DNA of 64,000 nucleotides from Xylanimonas protaetiae. GTDB lineage: Bacteria; Actinomycetota; Actinomycetes; Actinomycetales; Cellulomonadaceae. Positions 40,499-49,668 of this stretch are shown piece after piece. Position 1 is the stretch's first letter. Each line of letters opens with the position of its first letter. The stretch covers positions 3,105,440 through 3,169,439 of the forward strand of contig NZ_CP035493.1 of the NCBI RefSeq assembly GCF_004135385.1, written 5' to 3'. The position numbers and the translations under genes were made by a program. The notes beneath the pieces are model-generated. The model was not told the origin of the DNA. It did no database searches and was given only the letters and a program-made list of their open reading frames with translations.

Positions 40499-41325
40499 CA
40501 GCCGCCGCGGGTCGACTCGAACTCCTGGACGACCGCGAACCCGACGCGCCGGTAGGTGCGCCGGGCGGCGTCGTTGTCGGCGTACATGCCCAGGGTCACG
40601 ATGGGCGCCTCGCGCAGGCCCGCCCGCACGGCGGCCGCCGTCGTGGCCGCGGCGATGCCCCGTCCCCGCCACGCGGGGTCGGTGCCGATCGACCCGAGCA
40701 CCCACGGCGCGCCCGGGACACGGCGATCCGCGCCGACGACGCCGCGCAGCACGCCCTCGGCGTCCCGCCAGCCCCACCAGCGCGAGCGCGGCTCCGTGGG
40801 CTCGAGCTCGCCGGCGGGGTGCGCGAGGGCCAGGATCGCGCGGACCTCGGCCGGGTCGGTGAGCTCCTCGACCCGCTCCTCGCCGTCGAGCCGGGGCGGC
40901 TCGTGGCCGATGCCGAGCCAGTCCCAGTGCCCCGTGGCGGGGTCGCCGAACGGGGCCGGGACGGCGATGCCCGACGCGGCGGCCAGTGCGGCGAGCGCGG
41001 CGCGGGTGCCGCGCGGCGTCGTCGTGCGGCCGACCGGCGGCCAGCCGTCGCGGGACGCCGCGGCCAGGATCAGGCGGGCCGCGCCGTCGGGCGTGCCGAC
41101 GGCGTACAGGCCGGGGTCCGCCGACGTGCCCGGCTCCTCGACCGCCTGACGGCGCAGGCGCAGCAGCAGGGCGTCGTCGTCGGACCAGGCGGAGACGACG
41201 TCCCAGCCGTGGTGGGCCGACTCGGTGACCACGACGGGATGGGTGGCCCACGCTGCGGGCACCCCGGGGACGGGCAGGGCCCCGCGGAGACGCTCCGCGG
41301 GGCCCTGCAGACCGTGCGTGCTCAC
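40486..41325 (-). CDS. GNAT family N-acetyltransferase
   Basis: Up to 279 residues. The C-terminal half is a standard GNAT domain: [25 protein letters not shown] (acetyl-CoA loop in RGRGIA) and [20 protein letters not shown]. The N-terminal half is less conserved and may be a second, degenerate GNAT fold. GTG 41325 overlaps the aspS stop (GTGA). However, a 16-bp perfect hairpin lies in codons 6-17, so translation may begin further downstream after an aspS terminator. Acyl acceptor unknown. Confidence 0.85.
   Translation of the reverse strand: MSTHGLQGPAERLRGALPVPGVPAAWATHPVVVTESAHHGWDVVSAWSDDDALLLRLRRQAVEEPGTSADPGLYAVGTPDGAARLILAAASRDGWPPVGRTTTPRGTRAALAALAAASGIAVPAPFGDPATGHWDWLGIGHEPPRLDGEERVEELTDPAEVRAILALAHPAGELEPTEPRSRWWGWRDAEGVLRGVVGADRRVPGAPWVLGSIGTDPAWRGRGIAAATTAAAVRAGLREAPIVTLGMYADNDAARRTYRRVGFAVVQEFESTRGGCGAG
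41274..41308 (-). terminator. Perfect 16-bp hairpin after aspS, inside the GNAT reading frame
   Basis: GCAGGGCCCCGCGGAG (41274-41289) and CTCCGCGGGGCCCTGC (41293-41308) are exact complements with a 3-nt centre. It begins 13 nt past the aspS stop, where a terminator would sit, but the GNAT frame from GTG 41325 reads through it. Confidence 0.7.
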
Positions 41326-43115
41326 GCGGCGGTGTCGCCCTTCGGGGCGTCCTTGGCGGCCGGCTTCGCGTCCACGCCGGCCTCCTTGCGCTGCTCCGGG
41401 GTGATCGGCGCGGGCGCCTGCGTCAGCGGGTCGAAGCCGCCGCCCGACTTCGGGAACGCGATGACGTCGCGGATCGACGGCGCCTTGGTCAGCAGGGCGA
41501 CGATGCGGTCCCAGCCGAACGCGATGCCGCCGTGCGGCGGGGCGCCGAACGCGAAGGCGTCGAGCAGGAAGCCGAACTTCTCCTGCGCCTCCTCGGGGCC
41601 GATGCCCATGACGTCGAAGACGCGCTCCTGCACGTCGCGGCGGTGGATACGGATCGAGCCGCCGCCGATCTCGTTGCCGTTGCAGACGATGTCGTACGCG
41701 TAGGCGAGCGCCTCGCCCGGCGACTCCTCGAAGCGGTCGATCCACTCCGGGTTCGGGGAGGTGAAGGCGTGGTGCACGGCCGTCCAGGCCGAGTGACCGA
41801 GGTCGACGTCGTCGTCCTCGCCCGTCGGCTTGAACAGGGGCGCGTCCACGACCCAGACGAACGCCCAGGCGTCGTCGTCGATGGCGTCGGTCTTCTTGGC
41901 GATCTCGATGCGGGCGGCGCCCAGCAGGGCGCGCGCCTCCGACGTCTTGCCCGCGGCGAAGAACACCGCGTCGCCGGGCTGGGCGCCCGTGGCGGCCGCG
42001 AGGCCGTCGCGCTCGGCGTCCGAGAGGTTCTTGGCGACGGGACCGCCCAGCGTGCCGTCCTCGGCGAACGTCACGTACGCGAGGCCCTTGGCGCCGCGCT
42101 GCTTGGCCCAGTCCTGCCAGGCGTCGAACTGACGACGGGGCTGGCTCGCGCCGCCCGCCATCACCACGGCGCCGACGTACTCCGACTGGAACACGCGGAA
42201 CGGCGTGTCCTGGAAGTACTCGGTGAGCTCGACGAGCGGGTTGCCGAAGCGCAGGTCGGGCTTGTCCGAGCCGTACAGGCGCATCGCGTCGGCGAACGTC
42301 ATGCGCGAGATGGGCGTCGGGATGGTCACCCCGACGAGCTCCCACAGCGCGACGAGCACCTTCTCGGCGAGCGCGATGACGTCGTCCTGCTCGACGAAGC
42401 TCATCTCGACGTCGAGCTGCGTGAACTCGGGCTGGCGGTCGGCGCGGAAGTCCTCGTCGCGGTAGCAGCGCGCGATCTGGTAGTAGCGCTCCATGCCGCC
42501 GACCATGAGGAGCTGCTTGAAGAGCTGCGGCGACTGCGGCAGGGCGTACCAGGAGCCGGGCGCGAGGCGCGCGGGGACCAGGAAGTCGCGGGCGCCCTCG
42601 GGCGTCGAGCGCGTCAGGGTCGGCGTCTCGATCTCGACGAAGTCCTCGGCGTCGAGCACGCGGCGGGCGGCCTGGTTGACCTTGGCGCGCAGGCGCATGG
42701 CGTGCTGCGGCGCCGGACGGCGGAGGTCCAGGTAGCGGTGCGCGAGGCGCGCCTCCTCGCCGATCACCTCGGTGTCCGCGAGCGCCGTCGACACCTGGAA
42801 GGGCAGCGGGGCGGACTCGTTGAGCGTGACGACCTTGGTGGCGATGACCTCGATCTCGCCCGTGGCGAGGTTGGGGTTGGCGTTGCCCTCGGGGCGGCCG
42901 GCGACCTCGCCGGTCACCTGGAGGACGAACTCGGCGCGCAGCGGGTGGGCGACGGACTCGTCACGGATGACGACCTGGGCGATGCCCGAGGCGTCGCGCA
43001 GGTCGATGAAGGCCACTCCTCCGTGATCGCGGCGGCGGTCGACCCAGCCCGTGAGGGTGACGGTCTGGCCGATGTGCTCGGCCCGCAGTGAGCCGGCCGT
43101 GTGGGTGCGGAGCAC
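41322..43115 (-). CDS. aspS: Aspartyl-tRNA synthetase
   Basis: 597 residues, bacterial type. OB-fold anticodon domain ([23 protein letters not shown]), class II core ([21 protein letters not shown]), the GAD insertion domain, and motif 3 [13 protein letters not shown]. The tail is a disordered Lys/Ala/Asp stretch. GTG 43115 has AAGGAAGGA 7 nt upstream. Confidence 0.98.
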   Translation of the reverse strand: MLRTHTAGSLRAEHIGQTVTLTGWVDRRRDHGGVAFIDLRDASGIAQVVIRDESVAHPLRAEFVLQVTGEVAGRPEGNANPNLATGEIEVIATKVVTLNESAPLPFQVSTALADTEVIGEEARLAHRYLDLRRPAPQHAMRLRAKVNQAARRVLDAEDFVEIETPTLTRSTPEGARDFLVPARLAPGSWYALPQSPQLFKQLLMVGGMERYYQIARCYRDEDFRADRQPEFTQLDVEMSFVEQDDVIALAEKVLVALWELVGVTIPTPISRMTFADAMRLYGSDKPDLRFGNPLVELTEYFQDTPFRVFQSEYVGAVVMAGGASQPRRQFDAWQDWAKQRGAKGLAYVTFAEDGTLGGPVAKNLSDAERDGLAAATGAQPGDAVFFAAGKTSEARALLGAARIEIAKKTDAIDDDAWAFVWVVDAPLFKPTGEDDDVDLGHSAWTAVHHAFTSPNPEWIDRFEESPGEALAYAYDIVCNGNEIGGGSIRIHRRDVQERVFDVMGIGPEEAQEKFGFLLDAFAFGAPPHGGIAFGWDRIVALLTKAPSIRDVIAFPKSGGGFDPLTQAPAPITPEQRKEAGVDAKPAAKDAPKGDTAA

Positions 43116-43173
43116 GGAGAGTCCTTCCTTGCTGGTGCGGGGGATGCGGGGCGCTCGGCGCCCCGGCGGGAGT

Positions 43174-44535
43174 TTACCTGGACGACGCGGCGTCGCCCTG
43201 AGCGGGCCGCCACTCGATGTCGACGATGCGCGAGCCCTTGCCCCGGATGTGGAAGATCGCGTTGAAGAACGGGATGAGCACGAGGGCGACGAAGCCGGCG
43301 GAGAACCCGTTGTTGTACAGGTTGAGGCCCGCGTGCAGGAACCCGACGTTGGCGACGAGGGCCAGGTGCAGGAACCCGGCGATGACGCCGTAGCCGAAGC
43401 CGAACACGCCGGCCAGAGGCGCGAGGGTGGTGCCGAACAGCGCGGCGAGCAGCATGTTGGGCGACGCGAGGTCGGCGCCCGTGACGGTCGCGGCGAGCGC
43501 GACGCCGAGGAGGATGGGCACGCAGTTGCGCGGGTGCTTGCCGAACGCGGAGAAGCCGATGACGGTGAAGACGCCGCCGAGGACAGGCCCGTTGAGGTCG
43601 CCGCCGACGAGGATCACGTACCCGACGGCCAGCGCGCCCATGGCGGCCATGTTCATGAGCGTCCGGCCGAGGCCCTCCTGGGCGACGAAGTCGCTGGGGG
43701 TGCGCCCGGACCGGCGGAAGAAGGCGAGCAGCCCGCCGGTCGACCGGTCGTTGAGCACGAACCCGGTGACGAACAGCATCAGGCAGAACGTGAGCGTCGC
43801 GACGGCGAGGGGCACCGTGTTGCCCGACGAGACGAGGTGGACCTCGGGCACGTCCGACCCGATGAGGTTCATCAGGGCGACGATGACCATGCCCACCATG
43901 CCGGCGGCGAAGCCGATGTTGTACAGGACGAGCCCGTGGTGGAACCGGATGACGTGGTCGGACATGGGCGGGATGGCCAGGCCGATGAGCACGCCGACCG
44001 TCAGGCCGAGCGGGATCCCCAGCCCGAGCGGCAGGTCCTTGCCGAAGATCATGAGGCTGACGGCGGGGGCGAGCGCCGTGGCGAAGAGGCTGACGACGGT
44101 GTAGTCGGAGAGCTTCTTGCCCACGAGCTTGGCGTAGAGCAGCACGCCGAGGGTGATGGGGATCGAGTTGACGAGGTTCTTGCCGAAGAGGGCGAACCCG
44201 AAGACGGTGAGCAGGCCGGCGATGACCGCACCGGAGATCCGCACCTTCTTGACCCGCACGTACACGACGCTGGCCAGGGTCAGCAGGCCGGCGTTCAGGA
44301 GCGTCGCGCCGACGCTCGCGATCGCCATGTAGTCGGTCAGGAGGCCGCTGGGCGACGTGAGGATGGTGACGGTCCCCTGCAGCAGCTCGGCGGGGGTGTC
44401 GAGGACGAAGCCGAGGGCGACGGCGCCCAGGCACAGCGTCAGGAGGAGGCCGAAGACGATCGAGTCCTGGTAGAGGCCGCGGGCCCGCGCCGTGTCGGTG
44501 CGGCGGGTCGTCACGCGTACGCGCTCGAGGGTCAC
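43174..44535 (-). CDS. DUF1576 integral membrane protein, copy 2
   Basis: 453 residues with about 12 hydrophobic segments. [28 protein letters not shown] near residue 110 recurs as [24 protein letters not shown] near 325. Likewise [18 protein letters not shown] near 200 recurs as [19 protein letters not shown] near 408, so the protein is an internal duplication. The family is uncharacterised but looks like a transporter. A TACCGT box at 44582-44587 (minus) could serve as its own promoter. A closely related gene of the same length lies directly upstream. Confidence 0.85.
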   Translation of the reverse strand: MTLERVRVTTRRTDTARARGLYQDSIVFGLLLTLCLGAVALGFVLDTPAELLQGTVTILTSPSGLLTDYMAIASVGATLLNAGLLTLASVVYVRVKKVRISGAVIAGLLTVFGFALFGKNLVNSIPITLGVLLYAKLVGKKLSDYTVVSLFATALAPAVSLMIFGKDLPLGLGIPLGLTVGVLIGLAIPPMSDHVIRFHHGLVLYNIGFAAGMVGMVIVALMNLIGSDVPEVHLVSSGNTVPLAVATLTFCLMLFVTGFVLNDRSTGGLLAFFRRSGRTPSDFVAQEGLGRTLMNMAAMGALAVGYVILVGGDLNGPVLGGVFTVIGFSAFGKHPRNCVPILLGVALAATVTGADLASPNMLLAALFGTTLAPLAGVFGFGYGVIAGFLHLALVANVGFLHAGLNLYNNGFSAGFVALVLIPFFNAIFHIRGKGSRIVDIEWRPAQGDAASSR

Positions 44536-44654
44536 GCGGTGCCCCCTCGCGCTGTCCGGTGTGTGTTCGTCGTCGGGCACCACGGTACCGAGGCACCCAC
44601 CTGCGGTGTCGCGTCGTGCACGCGATCCTGGGCAACGGCGCACGGTGCGGCCGG

Positions 44655-46016
44655 TCAGGCCGCGGGCGCGCGCCGCCTCCTGCGGTGCGCGGACCGTGCG
44701 GCGTGCTTGGCGCGGATCCCGACCATCGTGTGGAGGACGGGGTAGAGCACGATGGCGACGAAGCCCGCCGCGAACCCCTGGTTGTACAGGTTCATGCCCG
44801 CGTGCAGGAACCCGACGTTCGCGACGATCGCCAGGTGCATGACGCCCGCGACGACGCCCCACACGCTCCCGAAGACGCCGCTGATGGGCGCGAGGGTGGT
44901 GCCGAACAGGGCGGCCAGGACCGCCGCGGTGGAGCCGATGTCGGTCGACGTCAGCACGGACGCCAGGGCGACGCCCGCGAGGACGGGCAGGCAGTTGCGC
45001 GGGTGCTTGCCGAACGCGCCGAACCCGATGACGGTGAAGACGGCGCCGAGCACCGGGCCGTTGAGCTCGCCCCCGACGGCGAGCACGTACGTCACCGCCA
45101 TGACGCCCACCAGGCCCATGTTCATGACCGTGCGGCCCACGCCCTCCAGGGCGACGAAGTCGGTCGGCGCCTGCCCGGACCGGCGCATGAGCCCGAGCAT
45201 CCCGCGCACGGACCGCCCGTTGAGGACGAACCCGCAGACGAGCAGGGCCGCGCAGAACGTGAAGGTGAGGACGGCCAGCTCGAGCGTGTGCCCCGTCGAG
45301 ACGTAGGACGCCTCGACCACGTCGAGGTCGAGCAGGTTCATCACGGCGACGACGACCATGCCGACGATGCCGGCCGTGAACCCCACGTTGTACAGGCTCA
45401 GGCCGTGGTGGAACTTCTTGAAGTGCTCCGAGAGGGGAGGCACCACGAGGCCGATGACGACGCCCAGCAGGTAGCCGAGCAGGATCCCGAGCCACAGGGG
45501 CAGGTCCTTGCCGAACGCCATGAAGCTCACGGCCGGGCCGAGCGACGTCGCGAAGAGGCTCTCGACCTGATAGTCGCGGAACCGCTTGTGGTCGAGCCGG
45601 GCGTAGAGCAGCACGCCGAGCGTGATCGGGACGGAGTTGAACAGGTTCTTGCCGAACAGCGCGAACCCGAACACCGTGAACAGCCCGGCGATGATCGGCC
45701 CGGAGAACTCCGTCCGCTCCCGTCGCACGAGGACGACGCTGAGCAGCGTCAGCGCGCCCGCGTTGAGGAACGTCGCCCCGACGCTCGCGATCGCCATGTA
45801 GTCGGTCGTCAGGTTCGACGGCGACGTGAGGATCGCGACGGTGCCGCGCAGCAGGTCCGCGGGCGTCTCGACGACGAACCCGAACGCCATCGCCGCGACG
45901 CACAGCGCGACGAGGAGGCGGAACTTGACCTTCTGCAGGTCGAGGGAGCCGGAGGACGCCGCGGGACGCACGTCCGGCGCCCGGTCGGCGCCGGCAGCGA
46001 GACGTGCAGGCTCCAT
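44655..46016 (-). CDS. DUF1576 integral membrane protein, copy 1
   Basis: 453 residues, same topology and motifs as the next gene ([28 protein letters not shown] and [39 protein letters not shown] and FLHAGMNLYNQGFAAG). The loop after the sixth helix and the basic C terminus differ. ATG 46016 has GAGGAGG 7 nt upstream, and TAAGGT at 46056-46061 is a plausible -10 box. Substrate unknown; the repeated invariant Asn/Gly/His positions are the best candidates for a transport path. Confidence 0.85.
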   Translation of the reverse strand: MEPARLAAGADRAPDVRPAASSGSLDLQKVKFRLLVALCVAAMAFGFVVETPADLLRGTVAILTSPSNLTTDYMAIASVGATFLNAGALTLLSVVLVRRERTEFSGPIIAGLFTVFGFALFGKNLFNSVPITLGVLLYARLDHKRFRDYQVESLFATSLGPAVSFMAFGKDLPLWLGILLGYLLGVVIGLVVPPLSEHFKKFHHGLSLYNVGFTAGIVGMVVVAVMNLLDLDVVEASYVSTGHTLELAVLTFTFCAALLVCGFVLNGRSVRGMLGLMRRSGQAPTDFVALEGVGRTVMNMGLVGVMAVTYVLAVGGELNGPVLGAVFTVIGFGAFGKHPRNCLPVLAGVALASVLTSTDIGSTAAVLAALFGTTLAPISGVFGSVWGVVAGVMHLAIVANVGFLHAGMNLYNQGFAAGFVAIVLYPVLHTMVGIRAKHAARSAHRRRRRAPAA

Positions 46017-46055
46017 GCCGGGCCTCCTCTCGCTGACGTCCGGTCAGGGTCTTCC

Positions 46056-46061
46056 ACCTTA
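46056..46061 (-). promoter_or_regulatory. -10 box TAAGGT of the DUF1576 pair
   Basis: TAAGGT gives a leader of about 33 nt with a good ribosome-binding site. A CACCCC-TCGC-GGGGTG palindrome (46075-46090) sits where the -35 would be and could be an operator. Confidence 0.45.
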
Positions 46062-46151
46062 CGGAGCAGGTGAACACCCCTCGCGGGGTGGGCGCAAGGT
46101 GTCGGGCGTCCGGTCCGGTGGCGCCGGACGGCGCGGTGCACAATGGCGGAC

Positions 46152-46631
46152 GTGCCCCGGACCATCGCCACCACGACCACCGTCGACCGTGCAGCGCTCC
46201 TCGCGACGCTGCGCACCCGCCACGACGGCATCCTCATCACCCGCCGCGCCGCCGGCGCCGAGGGCGCGGGCGTCCAGGCGAGCCCCGTGACGTTCGCCGT
46301 CGACGACGCGGGCCGCGTCGTCGTCTCCACCTACCCGGAGCGCGCGAAGGTCGCCAACCTCCGGCGCGACCCGCGGGCGTCGCTGCTCGCCCTCGGCGCC
46401 ACGTTCGGCGGCTCCTGGGTGCAGGTCGACGGCACGGCGGAGGTCATCGACTCCCCGGACTCGGTCGAGCCGCTGGTCGACTACTACCGCGCCGCCGCGG
46501 GCGAGCACCCGGACTGGGACGAGTACCGCGCGGCGATGGTGACGCAGGGCAAGTCGATCGTGCGCCTCACGATCGAGCGCTGGGGCCCGGTCGCCACGGG
46601 CGGCTTCCCGGCCCGCCTCGCCGACGGCTGA
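46152..46631 (+). CDS. PPOX-class F420-dependent (or FMN-binding) oxidoreductase
   Basis: 159 residues from GTG 46152 (162 from ATG 46143). Split-barrel fold: LRTRHDGILITRR, VQASPVTFAVDDAGRVVVSTYPERAKVANLRRDPRASLLAL and DYYRAAAGEHPDWDEYRAAMV match the TIGR03618-like actinobacterial group that usually binds F420. The substrate is not predictable. GTG is preferred because a weak TGCACAAT -10 ends 7 nt before it. Divergent from the DUF1576 pair and convergent with hisS. Confidence 0.82.
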   Translation: MPRTIATTTTVDRAALLATLRTRHDGILITRRAAGAEGAGVQASPVTFAVDDAGRVVVSTYPERAKVANLRRDPRASLLALGATFGGSWVQVDGTAEVIDSPDSVEPLVDYYRAAAGEHPDWDEYRAAMVTQGKSIVRLTIERWGPVATGGFPARLADG

Positions 46632-46665
46632 CCGCCGCGCCGGCGGGCCCGGGGTCCGCGGGGTG

Positions 46666-48018
46666 TCAGACCGCCGGCACCACGCGCGGCCACCAGTCCT
46701 GCGCCGGCGGCTCCCAGGTCGCGGCGTCGGCCTCGACCTGCTCGCCCGAGCGGATGTCCTTGACCTGGCCGCCGTCCCCGCCCGGGAACCAGACGAACGG
46801 GATGCCGCGGCGGTCGGCGAACTGGATCTGCTTGCCGAACTTGGCGGCCTTGGGCGCGACGTCGACCGGGATGCCGCGGGACCGCAGCGCGGCGGCGACG
46901 GCGTCGGACGCCGCGCGCTCCTCCTCGGTGGTGACGGCGACCAGCACCGCCGTCGGGACGCCGCGCGTCGCGCGGACCAGGCCGGCGGACAGGAGCCGCG
47001 AGACGAGGCGCGAGACGCCGATCGACAGGCCGACGCCCGGGTAGGTGTTCTTGCCGTCCGACGCGAGCGTGTCGTAGCGACCGCCCGAGCAGATCGAGCC
47101 GAGGCCCTCGTGGCCGACCAGCACCGTCTCGTACACGGAGCCGGTGTAGTAGTCCAGGCCGCGGGCGATCTTGAGGTCGGCGACGACGACGCCCGGGGCG
47201 CGCACGGCGGCGGCCTCGACGAGCGCACCGAGCTCGGCCAGGCCCGTCTCGAGCAGCTCCGTGACGGCGCCGTTCGCCTCCGCGAGCGCCCGGACGGCGT
47301 CGATGACCGACGCGTCGGAGCCGGAGATCTCGGCGAGCGCCAGGCACGCCTTGGCCTGCTCGGGGGTCGCGCCGCACTCGGCCTCGAGCAGCGCGGCGAC
47401 GGCGTCGGGCCCGATCTTGTCGAGCTTGTCGATGTTGCGCAGCACGCCCTCGACGTCGTCGAGACCCAGCCCGCGGTAGAAGCCCTCGGCGACCTTGCGG
47501 TTGTTGACGAGGATGCGCACGGGCGGCAGCCCGACGTCGGCGAGCCTGCCGAGCGCCTCCGCCATCACCAGCGGCAGCTCGACCTCGAAGTGGTACGGCA
47601 GCTCGCCCGCGCCGACGACGTCGATGTCGGCCTGGGCGAACTCGCGGAAGCGGCCGTCCTGGGGGCGCTCGCCGCGCCACACCTTCTGGATCTGGAAACG
47701 CTTGAACGGGAAGGTGAGGCGGCCGGCGTTCTCGAGCACGTAGCGCGCGAACGGGACGGTGAGGTCGAAGTGGAGGCCGAGCTGCTTGTCGTTGTCCGGC
47801 GCCTCGGGGTCCGCCTGGAGGCGGCGCAGCACGTAGACCTCCTTGGAGGTCTCCCCCTTGCGCAGCAGCTGGTCGAGCGGCTCGACGGCCCGCGTCTCGA
47901 TGCCCGCGAACCCGTGCAGCTCGAACGTGCGGCGCAGCGTGTCGAGGACGTGCTGCTCCACGACGCGACCGTCAGGGAGCCATTCGGGGAAGCCGGAGAG
48001 GGGGGCGATGCGAGCCAT
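46666..48018 (-). CDS. hisS: Histidyl-tRNA synthetase
   Basis: 450 residues. Class II motifs FPEWLPDGRVVEQHVLDTLRRTFELHGF, DLTVPFARYVLEN, FQIQKVWRGERPQDGRFREFAQADIDVVG, the histidine-specific GLDYYTGSVYETVL and SGGRYD, and a C-terminal anticodon domain. The GERPQDGRFREF form (with Gln) is the variant seen in actinobacteria. The gene lies 18 nt from the upstream MBL gene. Confidence 0.97.
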   Translation of the reverse strand: MARIAPLSGFPEWLPDGRVVEQHVLDTLRRTFELHGFAGIETRAVEPLDQLLRKGETSKEVYVLRRLQADPEAPDNDKQLGLHFDLTVPFARYVLENAGRLTFPFKRFQIQKVWRGERPQDGRFREFAQADIDVVGAGELPYHFEVELPLVMAEALGRLADVGLPPVRILVNNRKVAEGFYRGLGLDDVEGVLRNIDKLDKIGPDAVAALLEAECGATPEQAKACLALAEISGSDASVIDAVRALAEANGAVTELLETGLAELGALVEAAAVRAPGVVVADLKIARGLDYYTGSVYETVLVGHEGLGSICSGGRYDTLASDGKNTYPGVGLSIGVSRLVSRLLSAGLVRATRGVPTAVLVAVTTEEERAASDAVAAALRSRGIPVDVAPKAAKFGKQIQFADRRGIPFVWFPGGDGGQVKDIRSGEQVEADAATWEPPAQDWWPRVVPAV

Positions 48019-48036
48019 GGGCGCGATTCTCCCAGA

Positions 48037-48732
48037 TCACAGGTACGGGTTCGTGGCCATTTCACGTTCCACCGTCGTGGTGGGCCCGTGGCCGGGCACC
48101 ACGTCGAGCGCCGGGTCCAGCGCCCCGACGACGTCGCGCAGCGTCGCGCGCATGGCGGCGTCGTCGCCCCCGGGCAGGTCGGTGCGTCCGATGCCGCCGG
48201 CGAACAGCACGTCGCCGGCGAGCAGGACGCCGTCGGCCTGGTAGAGCGTGGCGCCCTCGGTGTGGCCGGGCGCGGGGATGGCGCGCAGCCGCAGCGCGCC
48301 CGCGACGAGGGTGCCCGCGCCGTCGTCGCCCGCGGCGTCGAACGGGACGACGTCGGCGGGCGCGCGGTAGTCCTCGGCGCGCAGGCCCAGGCCCGCGAGC
48401 GCCTGGCGGAGGGCGTCGCTCACGCCGCCGCGCGTCAGGCCGAGCGTGCCGAAGGGGTCGGCGAGCCGGTAGGCGTCGGCGGCGTGGATGCGCAGCGGCA
48501 CGCCGAACGCGGCGCACAGCGCCGCGGCGTCCCACGTGTGGTCGACGTGCCCGTGCGTGGCGAGCACCGCCCGGACGGTCCAGCCGCGCTCGGCGACGAG
48601 CTCCTGCACCGTCGCGGCGACGCCCGCACCGGCGTCGACGACGACGGCGTCGGCGCCCCGATCCCCCGCGCCGTCGACGACGACACAGCAGTTGGTGGCG
48701 AACACGGGCGCGACGACGAGGTGGACCTGCAC
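48037..48732 (-). CDS. MBL-fold metallo-hydrolase (glyoxalase II-like)
   Basis: 231 residues. The zinc-binding ATHGHVDHTWDAAAL, AIPAPGHTEGATLY, LLAGDVLFAGGIGRTDLPGGD and VVPGHGPTTT motifs match the hydroxyacylglutathione hydrolase-like branch. The thiol substrate in an actinobacterium would more likely be mycothiol-based, which is an inference. TAGCGT 6 nt before GTG 48732 indicates a leaderless mRNA. Probably co-transcribed with hisS. Confidence 0.9.
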   Translation of the reverse strand: MQVHLVVAPVFATNCCVVVDGAGDRGADAVVVDAGAGVAATVQELVAERGWTVRAVLATHGHVDHTWDAAALCAAFGVPLRIHAADAYRLADPFGTLGLTRGGVSDALRQALAGLGLRAEDYRAPADVVPFDAAGDDGAGTLVAGALRLRAIPAPGHTEGATLYQADGVLLAGDVLFAGGIGRTDLPGGDDAAMRATLRDVVGALDPALDVVPGHGPTTTVEREMATNPYL

Positions 48733-48738
48733 CCGGCC

Positions 48739-48744
48739 ACGCTA
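48739..48744 (-). promoter_or_regulatory. -10 box TAGCGT of the leaderless MBL gene
   Basis: TAGCGT lies 6 nt before GTG 48732; no ribosome-binding site intervenes. Confidence 0.55.
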
Positions 48745-48820
48745 GCCGCCGGGGGCGCACCAGAGTGCAGAACTGGCCGATGTCCAGGCCGTGAGGCGGT
48801 GTGACCCAGGTCCCGATGCC

Positions 48821-48826
48821 TAGACT
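48821..48826 (+). promoter_or_regulatory. -10 box TAGACT of the cyclophilin-DUF349 operon
   Basis: TAGACT gives a leader of about 67 nt before GTG 48901, which has a strong AGGAGGAG ribosome-binding site. Confidence 0.5.
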
Positions 48827-48900
48827 GTCCCCCGCACGTGCGAGTGCGCGCGAGGCGATCCATTCGAACCCGTTCCGCGTCGAACCCAGGAGGAGCGTCG

Positions 48901-49668
48901 GTGGCACCGACCCAGCGTGAGCGCGAGGCTGCGCGCAAGCGTCAGGCGAAGTGGGAGGCACAGCAGGCGGCGGCCCGCGAACGGAGGCGCCGCATCGCGG
49001 CGATCGTCGCGGCCGTCGTGGTGCTCGCGCTCGTCGGGACGGGCATCGTCGCGGCGCTGCTCGGAGACAGCCCGGCCCCGGAGCCGACGCCTGCCGCGAC
49101 CGCGCCCACCGCGACGCCGACGCCGACGCCGACGCCTACCGCTCCGGTACCGGACCCCGCGCTCGCCGAGGGCCGCACCTGGACGTCGACGATCCGCACG
49201 TCGGCCGGCGACATCACGCTCGAGCTCGACGGTGCCGCCGCGCCGCAGGCCGTCGCGAGCTTCGTGACCCTCGCCCAGCAGGGCTTCTTCGACGGGACGC
49301 CCTGCCACCGCCTGGTGACGGCCGGCATCTTCGTGCTCCAGTGCGGTGACCCGACGGGCACCGGGACCGGTGGGCCCGGCTACACGTTCGGCCCGATCGA
49401 GAACGCCCCCGCGGACGACTTCTACCCCGCAGGCACGCTCGCCATGGCCCGGCGTGGCGGCGACGGCGCGTCGATGGGCTCCCAGTTCTTCCTGGTGTAC
49501 CAGGATTCCACCATCCCGTCCGACGCTGCCGGTGGCTACACCGTGTTCGGGCGGATCACCCAAGGCCTGGACGTCGTCCAGGCAGTCGCTGACGCGGGTG
49601 TGGCTGGCGGTGCCTCTGACGGCGCCCCCGCCACGCCGGTCACCATCGAAGGAGTTGAGACCCAGTGA
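48901..49668 (+). CDS. Membrane-anchored cyclophilin-type peptidyl-prolyl isomerase
   Basis: 255 residues. A basic N terminus and one transmembrane helix (IAAIVAAVVVLALVGTGIVAALL, about residues 35-57), a Thr-Pro linker, then a cyclophilin domain (SAGDITLELDGAAAPQAVASFVTLAQQGFFDGTPCHRLV, GSQFFLVYQDS, FGRITQGLDVVQAV). It is short for a cyclophilin, and the catalytic FHR is changed to CHR. It would act outside the membrane on exported proteins. The stop overlaps the next GTG (GTGA). Confidence 0.9.
   Translation: MAPTQREREAARKRQAKWEAQQAAARERRRRIAAIVAAVVVLALVGTGIVAALLGDSPAPEPTPAATAPTATPTPTPTPTAPVPDPALAEGRTWTSTIRTSAGDITLELDGAAAPQAVASFVTLAQQGFFDGTPCHRLVTAGIFVLQCGDPTGTGTGGPGYTFGPIENAPADDFYPAGTLAMARRGGDGASMGSQFFLVYQDSTIPSDAAGGYTVFGRITQGLDVVQAVADAGVAGGASDGAPATPVTIEGVETQ

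Noticed and set aside
43174-46143. One 989-codon frame covering both DUF1576 genes
   Set aside because: Only its 3' half encodes the downstream DUF1576 protein. The part over the upstream gene is out of frame with that gene's membrane segments, so this is not a fusion.
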